Shown in pieces: positions 27,509 through 35,006 of a DNA stretch of 44,401 nt. The notes beneath the pieces are model-generated. The model was given only the letters and a program-made list of their open reading frames with translations. It did not search any database and was not told the DNA's origin. This DNA is from Mesorhizobium loti. GTDB lineage: Bacteria > Pseudomonadota > Alphaproteobacteria > Rhizobiales > Rhizobiaceae. The stretch covers positions 1 to 44,401 of the forward strand of contig NZ_LPWA01000134.1 in assembly GCF_001510895.1 (NCBI RefSeq). The letters are read 5' to 3'. A program made the position numbers and the translations under genes. Position 1 is the first letter of the stretch; every line of letters starts with the position of its first letter.

Positions 27509-29509
27509 TTGCGTTCGCTCGCCCGGCAGATCGCGTCGCGCCTAGCGCCGCTGGCCGCGGTGCTCATCGTGAGCTCCGCCTTGGTTCTAAGCGTCGTCAC
27601 ACTGGGCAACGTCAATCGCTCCATCGAGCCTGAGCTATCGGCCCGCACCAATCTGATTGCCACTGTCATCGGCGAAGACGTCCAACGCGCCTTGGCGACC
27701 GGCGTGCCGTTGGATGGTCTGGTCAACGCCGAGGGCTTTTTCACCGATATGCTCAAGCAATTGCCCGAAATCGCGTACGTGGCGGTGGCGACAGGACGGG
27801 TCGTGCTGGAGGTCGGCAGCCCGATAGACCCTTATCTCGCTCCGCCGCGTGAGCGCAAAGGCGTTCGCAGCCACCCGATCATGCACGATGGCAAAGAAAT
27901 CGCCTACGTGATGATCGATGTCGACCCTGCCTTCATCTCCAAGAAATTCCTCGATGTCTTTCTCGACATGGGCGTCGTCGTGGTGGTCGCCGTATTGATC
28001 GCCTTCGAGATCATGGTGCTGATGAGTAGCCGATCACTGACCGCCGCTCTCGACCGACTACAGCGACTGGCAGCAATGCAGGCAGCCGGAGACTTCTCAA
28101 AGCGCGCATTGGGGGGAACTCGCACCGCCATCGACCGCGCCGCCCGGATCTTGGTCGAGCGTGCCGAGGAACTCAGCTCACAGTTCGCGGTGGCATGGCA
28201 GCGCCTCAGTGACTCTGAAGCCGAGGGAGCCAAGCTCGCTGCACTGCAGGCGCGCTACGGCCTTTCGCGGGAGGGACCCGCGACCGTGCGCTTTTCTTAT
28301 TTCACCGATCTGCGGCTGGCGCTGTTCCTGTTCGCGGCCGCTGACGAATTGCCGCTTTCCTTCATGCCGCTTTACACGAGGGCGGCACACAATCCCTTTC
28401 CTTGGCTTCCCGAAAGCGTGCTGATCAGCCTGCCGCTCGCCGGATACCTACTCGCAATCGTGTTGATCTCCCCGTTTGCGCGGCCGCTTGCCCGCTGGCT
28501 CGGCCCGCGGAGACTGCTGATGCTGGCTGCGGCACCGACAATTGCCGCCCATCTTTGGCTCCATTGGGCAACCAGCGTGCCCGAGATCGTGGCATCCCGC
28601 ACCATCCTTGGGGTGGGTTATGCATTCGTGACGCTCGCCTGCCAAGACTACGTCATCGACAACACGCCGCGCGACGAGCGAGACCGATCGCTCGGAATGT
28701 TCTCGACCGTGTTGTTCGGGGGAATATTCTGCGGTACGGCGCTTGGCGGGGTGCTGGCGGATAGGCTGGGCAAGGCCAATGTGTTTCTGATCAGCGCCAC
28801 CTTTGTCCTGATCTCCGCGCTTCTGATCTTCTCTCTGGTCGCCGATACCACGAGCGGTAGAGGGCCGCGCGCCAAGGCATCTCGACCGCCTTTGCTTGCC
28901 TCGTTGCGCAACTGGCATTTCGCTGCGCTGGTGTTCGGTATCGCTATCCCTGGCAACGTCTGTCTGCAGGCCTTCATTTCCTATCTCGTGGCTTTGACAC
29001 TCGATTCCCTTGGTGCCTCGCCTGCGGACATCGGACGCACGCTGATGGTCTACTTCCTCGCCATCGCCTTGGTCGGTCCGCTTGCCGGGCGCGCGGCGGA
29101 GCGGGGGATTCCGGTATCAGCCGTAGCGTTGTCGGGCGGGGTCCTCTGCGGCATCTCGCTTCTGACGGCGGCCGCTCAGCCGAGCCAGATCACCATCTTT
29201 CTTGCGGTGCTGGGTTCAGGAATCGGTAGCGGCATGGTTCGGGGGGCCCAAGTCTCGCTCTCGATGTCGATCGCGGAAACAGAGCTGAAGCATCTAGGGG
29301 CCGATCCGGTTCTGGGGGCATTGCGAGCGATCGAGCGGTTCGCAAGCATCGCCGGTCTGCTGTTGGTCGCCGCTGTGGCAGGCCTCTATGGCTACGCCAT
29401 AGCAACCGCCGCCGTGGGAGCGCTCGCGCTTGGCGGCGCCGTTTTGTTCGGGCTGTCGATGTTTGGCAAGCGAGCTGCGCAGGGTCCGGCAGCTGGCGCG
29501 ATGAATTAG
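27509..29509 (+). CDS. Sensor-HAMP domain fused to MFS transporter (cassette gene 2)
   Basis: This 666-residue protein has TM1 at about residues 12-33, an extracytoplasmic domain to about 145 (with AYVAVATGRVVLEVG), TM2 at about 150-172, a HAMP-like helix pair (LDRLQRLAAMQAAGDFSKRA) and a coiled stretch to about 255. Twelve MFS helices fill residues 265-655. The MFS half shows GPRRLLMLAAAPTIA, ILGVGYAFVTLACQDYVID and GGVLADRLGKANVF, the last resembling the loop 2/8 motif. HAMP domains normally relay signals to kinases or cyclases, so a transporter output is unusual. The only start is TTG 27509 without a ribosome binding site, which supports fusion to the preceding frame. Confidence 0.82.
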   Translation: MRSLARQIASRLAPLAAVLIVSSALVLSVVTLGNVNRSIEPELSARTNLIATVIGEDVQRALATGVPLDGLVNAEGFFTDMLKQLPEIAYVAVATGRVVLEVGSPIDPYLAPPRERKGVRSHPIMHDGKEIAYVMIDVDPAFISKKFLDVFLDMGVVVVVAVLIAFEIMVLMSSRSLTAALDRLQRLAAMQAAGDFSKRALGGTRTAIDRAARILVERAEELSSQFAVAWQRLSDSEAEGAKLAALQARYGLSREGPATVRFSYFTDLRLALFLFAAADELPLSFMPLYTRAAHNPFPWLPESVLISLPLAGYLLAIVLISPFARPLARWLGPRRLLMLAAAPTIAAHLWLHWATSVPEIVASRTILGVGYAFVTLACQDYVIDNTPRDERDRSLGMFSTVLFGGIFCGTALGGVLADRLGKANVFLISATFVLISALLIFSLVADTTSGRGPRAKASRPPLLASLRNWHFAALVFGIAIPGNVCLQAFISYLVALTLDSLGASPADIGRTLMVYFLAIALVGPLAGRAAERGIPVSAVALSGGVLCGISLLTAAAQPSQITIFLAVLGSGIGSGMVRGAQVSLSMSIAETELKHLGADPVLGALRAIERFASIAGLLLVAAVAGLYGYAIATAAVGALALGGAVLFGLSMFGKRAAQGPAAGAMN

Positions 29510-29625
29510 CAGAAGTGAGTTAGCTGCACATAAATTAGCTGGCATTGAATTGGTTTGTTGGCCGGGACCTGGCGGTGTTACACTAACGGTTGGCGCCTTG
29601 GGGTGCGTCCCGGGGAGGACTCGTC

Positions 29626-30630
29626 ATGAGATCGATCGTACGCGGACTGCTCCCGCTGGTCGTATGCGTTGTGCTGGCCACCCTGGCACACGCGGCGGAG
29701 AGAAAGCAGATATTGGGTATCTTCTACGAAGGGTGCGAAAACGTCTGCGAAGGGTTCAAGGCAGGAATCAAGGAGAGCGGTTTCGCTGCGGACGTCACGA
29801 TCGTGGACTTGGCTCAAGACAAGTCGCGCATCCCCGCCGCAATTGCCCAGGCCCGCGCGATGCCAGCCGACCTGGTGGTTACTTATGGCACGAACGGGAC
29901 GCTTGGCGTCATCGGCACGCTGGACGATGTGAGCAATCCTGCACATCTCTCCGAGATTCCCGTTGTTTTCGTGAAAGTTGCCGACCCTTTCGGCACGCGC
30001 ATCGCCAAAGGCTTCGAAGGTAGCGGGCGTTCCAATGTCACCGGCACCTTCAACCGAGTACCTGAGGCGACCAATATCGAGATCGTCCGCCAGTATGATC
30101 CTACGTTCGACAAGCTCGGCCTGCTCTACAACTCGAACGAACGCAATTCGGTGATCACGGCAGAGGAACTCAAGAAAATCGCACCGACCATGGGTATCAA
30201 GCTTGTTGCGCTCGAAATCGACCCCGGCAATGACGGCGTGCCAAACGTGGCCCGGATTGCGGATCGGATGGCCGAATTGCGCAAGCAGGGAGTCCGGTGG
30301 CTCTACGTCGGGTCGAGCTCGTTTCTCAATCTCAACGGCGAACTCTTTACAAAGACAGCGGTCGAGAACGGCATCGCCGTTGTGAGCCCATATGAGCCGT
30401 TAGTGCGCGAGCACCAGGCGCTGCTCTCTATCGCTGCGCGAATGGAAGATGTTGGTCGTCTTGCGGCAGAACAAGCGCTCAAGATCCTGCGCAACGGGGC
30501 GACTCCAGGAGACCTTCCGATCGTTCGGGCAACGGATTTCGCCTATGTCGTGAATATGGATGTTGCCAAAAAGCTGGGGCGCTACCCGCCATTCGCGTTT
30601 CTCCAGGTGGCCGAGGCGGTGAAGAACTGA
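29626..30630 (+). CDS. PF04392 (TrpX-like) periplasmic substrate-binding protein (cassette gene 3)
   Basis: This 334-residue protein has a Sec signal peptide (hydrophobic core PLVVCVVLATLAHAAE, cleavage near residue 24). The mature part has the two-lobed fold of the ABC-type binding protein family PF04392: ILGIFYEGCENVCEGFKAGI, DLVVTYGTNGTLGV, FVKVADPFGTRIAKGFEG, LGLLYNSNERNSV and VVSPYEPLVREHQALLS. ATG 29626 has the strong site GGGGAGGA. No ABC permease or ATPase gene is adjacent. The partner may instead be the sensor-MFS protein encoded 116 bases upstream. A weak promoter-like pair (TTGTTG 29555, TACACT 29579) lies in the gap. Confidence 0.85.
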   Translation: MRSIVRGLLPLVVCVVLATLAHAAERKQILGIFYEGCENVCEGFKAGIKESGFAADVTIVDLAQDKSRIPAAIAQARAMPADLVVTYGTNGTLGVIGTLDDVSNPAHLSEIPVVFVKVADPFGTRIAKGFEGSGRSNVTGTFNRVPEATNIEIVRQYDPTFDKLGLLYNSNERNSVITAEELKKIAPTMGIKLVALEIDPGNDGVPNVARIADRMAELRKQGVRWLYVGSSSFLNLNGELFTKTAVENGIAVVSPYEPLVREHQALLSIAARMEDVGRLAAEQALKILRNGATPGDLPIVRATDFAYVVNMDVAKKLGRYPPFAFLQVAEAVKN

Positions 30631-31009
30631 CCCCAGGCCCAGCGAACCCTCGGAAGACCGAATTCCACCTTAGCAGTCATTCTGCAGTGGGTATTTGGCG
30701 GCCCGCACCGGGTCGATGTTGTTGAAAAAGTCCGATTGCCGGCCCGACGGCCCGATTCTGATGGAACACGGGCGCGTTACAAGGAGAAGCCCGAGAGAGC
30801 CTTTCTGGGTTGGGGGCGTCATCTTCTGTCGAGGGCGAAGGCCCTCTTCGGATAGAAGTCGTTGAACCTTTGAGGGCGACGTCGAAATGGCTGCGTCGGC
30901 GCAAGGTGGGCCGCTTGCTCTCTCGGTGGCTCCTATCGCCTGACCACAGCAATGGTCCTCGGGTCATTGAGGTCTGTACCGGGCGACGGACGGCACTTCG
31001 TGGACAGAT
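30631..31009. other. Gap between the sensor-MFS cassette and comM
   Basis: About 380 bases without a supported gene. On the minus strand, bases about 30763 to 30672 read ...SDFFNNIDPVRAAKY... to a stop, a fragment of a kind often seen around decayed mobile DNA in rhizobia. I cannot name its source. The homologous comM leader resumes at about 31008. Confidence 0.4.
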
Positions 31010-31024
31010 GTTCCCGTAATGTTC
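31010..31024 (+). promoter_or_regulatory. LexA (SOS) box of comM
   Basis: GTTC-CCGTAAT-GTTC, an exact GTTC-N7-GTTC alphaproteobacterial LexA site, lies 97 bases before the comM ATG. I recall comM being a reported LexA target in several alphaproteobacteria, which strengthens the call. Confidence 0.75.
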
Positions 31025-31121
31025 TTGCCCAAAGCGAAAATCTGTGGTTGTCTAGCCTGACGTCGCTCGCGGCCTGATCGCAAGACCGTATGTGAGCGGG
31101 GATTTGGGGGGCTTAAGACAC

Positions 31122-32651
31122 ATGGTGGCGCGGGTTCGCACGGTGGCTTTCCAGGGCATCGAGGCCGTGCCGGTCGATGTCCAGGTGATGATCGCGCCGG
31201 GGAAAGTGGGCATGCAGATCGTCGGCCTGCCGGACAAGGCGGTGGCCGAAAGCCGCGAACGGGTGCAGGCGGCGCTCCATGCCTCGGGCCTGTCGATGCC
31301 GTCGAAGAAAGTCACGGTCAATCTGGCTCCGGCCGACCTGCCCAAGGAAGGCAGCCATTACGATCTGCCGATCGCGCTCGGCCTGATGGCGGCACTTGGC
31401 GCCATTCCGGGCGACATGCTGGCCGGCTATGTCGTGCTCGGCGAGCTATCGCTCGACGGCACCATTGCCGCGGTCGCCGGCGCGCTGCCGGCGGCGATCG
31501 GCGCCAATGCCGAGGGCAAGGGCCTGATCTGCCCCTTCGCCTGCGGGCCGGAGGCGGCCTGGGCCGGCAAGGATTTCGATATTCTGGCGCCACGCAGCCT
31601 GATCGCGGTCGCCAACCACTTTCGCGGCACGCAGGTGCTGTCGCGGCCAGAAGCCGGCATCCAGCTCGCTGCGCGCGACCTGCCGGACCTCGCCGACATC
31701 AAGGGCCAGGAAAGCGCCAAGCGGGCGCTCGAAGTGGCGGCGGCCGGCGGCCACAATCTGCTGATGGTCGGGCCGCCCGGCTCGGGCAAGTCGATGCTAG
31801 CGCAAAGGCTGCCCTCGATCCTGCCGCCGCTGGCGCCGAAGGAGCTGCTCGAAGTCTCGATGATCGCTTCCGTCGCCGGCGAGCTCGGCGAAGGCAAGCT
31901 CACCGACCGGCGGCCGTTCCGCGCCCCGCATCACTCGGCCTCGATGGCGGCGATGGTGGGCGGCGGCTTGCGGGTGCGGCCAGGCGAAGTGTCGCTCGCC
32001 CATCACGGCGTGCTGTTCCTCGACGAGTTGCCGGAATTCACGCCGCAGACGCTGGATGCGCTGCGTCAGCCGCTGGAGACCGGCGACTGCGTGATCGCGC
32101 GCGCCAACCACCGTGTCACCTATCCGGCGTGCATCCAGCTGGTGGCGGCGATGAACCCGTGCCGCTGCGGCATGTCGGGCGAGCCCGGCTATCGCTGCCT
32201 GCGCGGCGAGCGCTGCCGCACCGAATACCAGGCGCGCATTTCCGGCCCGCTGCTCGACCGCATCGATCTCAGGATCGAAGTGCCGGCGGTCTCGGCCGCC
32301 GACCTGATCCGGCCTGATAAGGCCGAGACGAGCGCCGCGGTCGCGCAGCGCGTGGCCCGCGCCCGCGCCATCCAGCGCGAACGGCTGGAAAAGCTGGGCG
32401 CCTCCGCCACCACCAACGCGCATTGTCCGCCGGCGATCATCGAGGAGATCGCCAGGCCCGACGCCGCCGGGCTGACGCTGCTGAAGGATGCCAGCGAGAA
32501 GCTCGCCTTCTCGGCGCGGGCCTATCACCGCGTGCTGAAAGTGGCGCGCACGCTGGCCGATCTCGACGCCAGCGAAACCGTCGGCCGCATCCATCTCGCC
32601 GAAGCGATCTCCTACCGGATGAGCGCGGCGCGGATGGCGCAGGCGGCGTAA
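31122..32651 (+). CDS. comM: YifB/ComM family Mg-chelatase-like AAA+ ATPase
   Basis: This intact 509-residue protein has an N-terminal Lon-protease-like/ChlI domain (residues 1-185) and an AAA+ domain with Walker A GPPGSGKS at 217-224, Walker B VLFLDELPEF and the FRAPHHSAS segment, plus the C-terminal Mg_chelatase region. It also carries a Cys cluster (NPCRCGMSGEPGYRC) typical of ComM. ComM is a hexameric helicase that promotes branch migration during natural transformation and homologous recombination. ATG 31122 is inferred from the conserved start MVARVRTVAF. An SOS box lies upstream and a decayed second 5' end at 26186. Confidence 0.95.
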   Translation: MVARVRTVAFQGIEAVPVDVQVMIAPGKVGMQIVGLPDKAVAESRERVQAALHASGLSMPSKKVTVNLAPADLPKEGSHYDLPIALGLMAALGAIPGDMLAGYVVLGELSLDGTIAAVAGALPAAIGANAEGKGLICPFACGPEAAWAGKDFDILAPRSLIAVANHFRGTQVLSRPEAGIQLAARDLPDLADIKGQESAKRALEVAAAGGHNLLMVGPPGSGKSMLAQRLPSILPPLAPKELLEVSMIASVAGELGEGKLTDRRPFRAPHHSASMAAMVGGGLRVRPGEVSLAHHGVLFLDELPEFTPQTLDALRQPLETGDCVIARANHRVTYPACIQLVAAMNPCRCGMSGEPGYRCLRGERCRTEYQARISGPLLDRIDLRIEVPAVSAADLIRPDKAETSAAVAQRVARARAIQRERLEKLGASATTNAHCPPAIIEEIARPDAAGLTLLKDASEKLAFSARAYHRVLKVARTLADLDASETVGRIHLAEAISYRMSAARMAQAA

Positions 32652-32718
32652 TCACAAGAAACCGCACGGGGACCGGGTCCGCTTCTTCAAGCGGCTCCGC
32701 TTGCCCTTACTTTCATCT

Positions 32719-33312
32719 TCATTGGATCCCAGGGCTCAGCTTCTGCAACGTCGGCGCCATGATCGTGGCGAAAGCCGCGGTATCGCCATAGGCTCGCGCG
32801 GAAAGCATCGCCCCGTGAACGGTCGCCATGAAGGCCTCCGCCTCGACACGCGGCGCAGCGGCAATTGTCAATGCACCTTGCCCGGCGCCCCGCTCGATGA
32901 CACCGGTCAGCCAATCCGAGAGAAATTGAAAATACGCCCGGACCTCCACGGCCACCTCGGGCGGAAGGGCCGGAAGCTCGCTGGCGAGCAAAGCGCAGAC
33001 GCAGAACGGCCTGCTCGCATCCTCGATGCAGCGAGCCCAGAAGCCGGCGTAGGTTCGAAGCAACTCAGGCGGCTCAGGCACTTTGCGCTCGAGCTCCGCC
33101 ATGCCCGTGACGGCATCCTCGAGGTAGCGCCTGACCAGGGTTTGCACCAGATCGACCTTGCTGGGGAAATGGTGGTGGATGCTGGCTTTGCGGATACCGA
33201 TCACCTCGGCGATATCGGCGTAGCTGAACCCGTTGTAGCCGCCAGCGACGATGAAGCGTCGCGCAGCGGCCAGGATGTCATCGGCAGTATTCGAGGGCTT
33301 GTTCATAGACAT
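32719..33312 (-). CDS. TetR/AcrR family transcriptional regulator
   Basis: This 197-residue regulator has an N-terminal helix-turn-helix (FSYADIAEVIGIRKASIHHHF, about residues 29-49) preceded by ILAAARRFIVAGGYNG, and a C-terminal ligand domain with a Cys pair in RPFCVCALLASELP. Such proteins repress neighbouring genes until they bind a small ligand. The gene lies 24 bases downstream of the DUF308 gene on the same strand, so it is probably the second gene of that operon. The palindrome at 33991-34006 is its likely operator. Confidence 0.9.
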   Translation of the reverse strand: MSMNKPSNTADDILAAARRFIVAGGYNGFSYADIAEVIGIRKASIHHHFPSKVDLVQTLVRRYLEDAVTGMAELERKVPEPPELLRTYAGFWARCIEDASRPFCVCALLASELPALPPEVAVEVRAYFQFLSDWLTGVIERGAGQGALTIAAAPRVEAEAFMATVHGAMLSARAYGDTAAFATIMAPTLQKLSPGIQ

Positions 33313-33336
33313 GCCTAACGTCCAGCGGAGGAAACC

Positions 33337-33969
33337 TCAACTCACGGCCCGCGACGACTTGCGAAGGGCACCGTCGACCGACAGCCACACGGCGGATACG
33401 AGGAAGTAGAAGGCGCCGAAAGCGGCATAGGGCGCAACGTTGACGATGCCAATAGCCTCCGTGCCCGCCGCCATCTTTACGAAGAAGAGGCCGGCCAGAG
33501 CCGACTGTGCGCCGCTCAGGATCATCGACCACTGGGCGCCACTGATTTTCCAGCGGCGCACCGCGGTCAGCAGCTGAAGCGCGCCGGAAACAACGGCCCA
33601 GACGCCATAGACCGCGAGCACCGCGTTCATGCTGCGACCAAGCGTGATGGCGACCGCGAGCACCGCGTTCATGCTGCGACCAAGCGTGATGGCGACCGCA
33701 ATCGTGGCGATGATGCTGACGACGAAGTTGAGCAGTTGCGACTTGTTGCGGCCGAGCCTGCCGCTGCGCCGCGCGTCGAGATAATTCGCAAGCGCGTCCC
33801 AGGCAGGGTACGCCACCAGCATGACGGCGGCGAGCGGTGAACCGGTCTTCGCGACGGTGACGGCCACCGCGACCCAGGCAGCCGATACGGCAAATCGCAG
33901 ATAATAATAACTTTTGAGCCAGCCATTTGGAGACGGAGCAGGGTTTTGACCGCGCATTTTTGCAGACAT
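33337..33969 (-). CDS. DUF308/HdeD-like membrane protein with internal duplication
   Basis: This 210-residue membrane protein has about six hydrophobic helices. The arrangement of short helices (WVAVAVTVAKTGSP, FVVSIIATIAVAITLG, VYGVWAVVSGALQLLTAVR, PYAAFGAFYFLVSAVWLSV) resembles DUF308 proteins. A 14-residue unit, VAITLGRSMNAVLA, is present twice in a row because of an exact 42-bp duplication, lengthening one membrane hairpin. Without it the protein would be 196 residues. ATG 33969 follows an AGAGGAT site. The co-encoded TetR regulator probably controls it. The function is unknown. Confidence 0.75.
   Translation of the reverse strand: MSAKMRGQNPAPSPNGWLKSYYYLRFAVSAAWVAVAVTVAKTGSPLAAVMLVAYPAWDALANYLDARRSGRLGRNKSQLLNFVVSIIATIAVAITLGRSMNAVLAVAITLGRSMNAVLAVYGVWAVVSGALQLLTAVRRWKISGAQWSMILSGAQSALAGLFFVKMAAGTEAIGIVNVAPYAAFGAFYFLVSAVWLSVDGALRKSSRAVS
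33611..33694. repeat. Exact 42-bp tandem duplication inside the DUF308 gene
   Basis: The unit at 33611-33652 is repeated without change at 33653-33694. It preserves the frame and duplicates 14 residues. The lack of any difference between the copies indicates recent origin. Confidence 0.95.
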
Positions 33970-33990
33970 GACATATCCTCTTTTGTAGCC

Positions 33991-34006
33991 TACCTACTAG
34001 AAGGTA
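33991..34006. promoter_or_regulatory. Palindromic operator, probable TetR-family site
   Basis: TACCTACTAGAAGGTA is a 16-bp near-perfect palindrome (one mismatched pair) around CTAG, located 22 bases upstream of the DUF308 ATG, within reach of its promoter. The length and symmetry suit a TetR-type dimer, and the operon encodes such a regulator. Confidence 0.6.
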
Positions 34007-34120
34007 GATAAAAGACCGTCAAGTCATTTGTGAGGTGACCTGCTCCGCGGCAAGACGATGCGAATTCGCGCCCACGGAACGCGCGTGATATGGTGGCGCA
34101 GGTCCACGCGGGGGCGAGCG

Positions 34121-34627
34121 ATGATTTCCGTTTCACCGGCGCGCAGCGCCGAAGACTTCGAGACCTTGGCAGGGCTCTGCCGCAAGCTCGCGCAATGGGA
34201 TGTTGACGCGTCCGAGCCTCATGGCGTCTCGGAGGAGGATATAAGGACCCTGTTCCAACCGGAAACAAGCGGCCCCAAGCTGGCAGCGCAGTTCGGCGTG
34301 CAGGATGCGATGGCCTTCATTGCGCGATCGGATGGCCTGCCGGCGGGCTGCCTCGCCTTCGACCCGTTTGGCGAGGGCACCGTGGAGCTTCACAGGTTCT
34401 TCGTCGACCCTTCCTTCCGCGGGCAAGGCATAGGCCGCGCGCTGATGGCCGCCACGCTGGCGGAGATCGAGAAGGGGCCGGCCCGGACGGTGCTGATCCA
34501 CACGACCTTTTACATGAAAAGCGCCATCGCGGTGTACGAGGCGTTCGGCTTCCGGCCCTGCGCGCCTTTCCGCGAAACACCGGCGCATGTCCGCCATACG
34601 GACGTCTTCCTGTCGCGTTCCATATGA
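34121..34627 (+). CDS. GNAT family N-acetyltransferase
   Basis: This 168-residue GNAT enzyme carries the acetyl-CoA motif FRGQGIGRALMAATLAEIE (about residues 104-122), preceded by VELHRFFVDPS and followed by YEAFGFRPC. The acceptor could be an amino acid, an antibiotic-like amine or a protein; the sequence does not say. ATG 34121 (MISVSPARSAED) is preferred over the in-frame start at 34058, which overlaps the divergent promoter region. Confidence 0.87.
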   Translation: MISVSPARSAEDFETLAGLCRKLAQWDVDASEPHGVSEEDIRTLFQPETSGPKLAAQFGVQDAMAFIARSDGLPAGCLAFDPFGEGTVELHRFFVDPSFRGQGIGRALMAATLAEIEKGPARTVLIHTTFYMKSAIAVYEAFGFRPCAPFRETPAHVRHTDVFLSRSI

Positions 34628-34728
34628 GATGACGAGGCCGTCGCCTCAATTCAGTCCGAACGCGCCTCCATCACCACCTGGACATCCGTTTTACTCACCG
34701 CCATCGCCGGCGCGCCATCAGCCAAACG

Positions 34729-34911
34729 CTGCGCCGCCCCTCATCCGCCTGCCGGCACCTTCTCCCCGTATAGTGACGGGGAGAAGGGGAACTGTCCGCG
34801 ACGCCGCCACCTCGTCTGCAGCGTCGATGATTGGCGAAACCGTTGATGACGGCGTCTTTCTCCCCGTCACTATACGGGGAGAAATGCCCGGCAGGGCAAT
34901 GAGGGGCAGCG
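34729..34911. repeat. MITE/RIME-like element with inverted arms of about 55 bp
   Basis: The left arm (about 34731-34788, CGCCCCTCATCCGCCTGCCG then CTTCTCCCC) is closely similar to the reverse complement of the right arm (about 34857-34911). Each arm itself contains a palindrome, CTCCCCGTATAGTGACGGGGAG at 34761-34782 and its inverse at 34861-34882. The spacer is about 68 bases. No coding sequence is seen. Confidence 0.85.
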
Positions 34912-34930
34912 CTGACCTACGATACTTACA

Positions 34931-35006
34931 GCGCGTCGCGCTGAAACGGACTCAGGCGACGCGCTCTAAGTCTTTCTTTGATGCATGCCCTTTCCCAAGA
35001 GCTCTA
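34931..35006. repeat. Type A dispersed repeat abutting glcB
   Basis: GCGTCGCGCTGAAACGGACT...GGCGACGCGC then TTTGATGCATGCCC matches the repeat at 1913-2010, with its second palindrome truncated. Its last bases (CTCTAG) contain the stop codon of glcB. Confidence 0.75.

Noticed and set aside
30660..30765. Minus-strand fragment with FFNNIDPVRAAKY
   Set aside because: It resembles fragments seen near decayed mobile DNA in rhizobia but is too short to assign to any transposase, so it is only mentioned in the gap entry.
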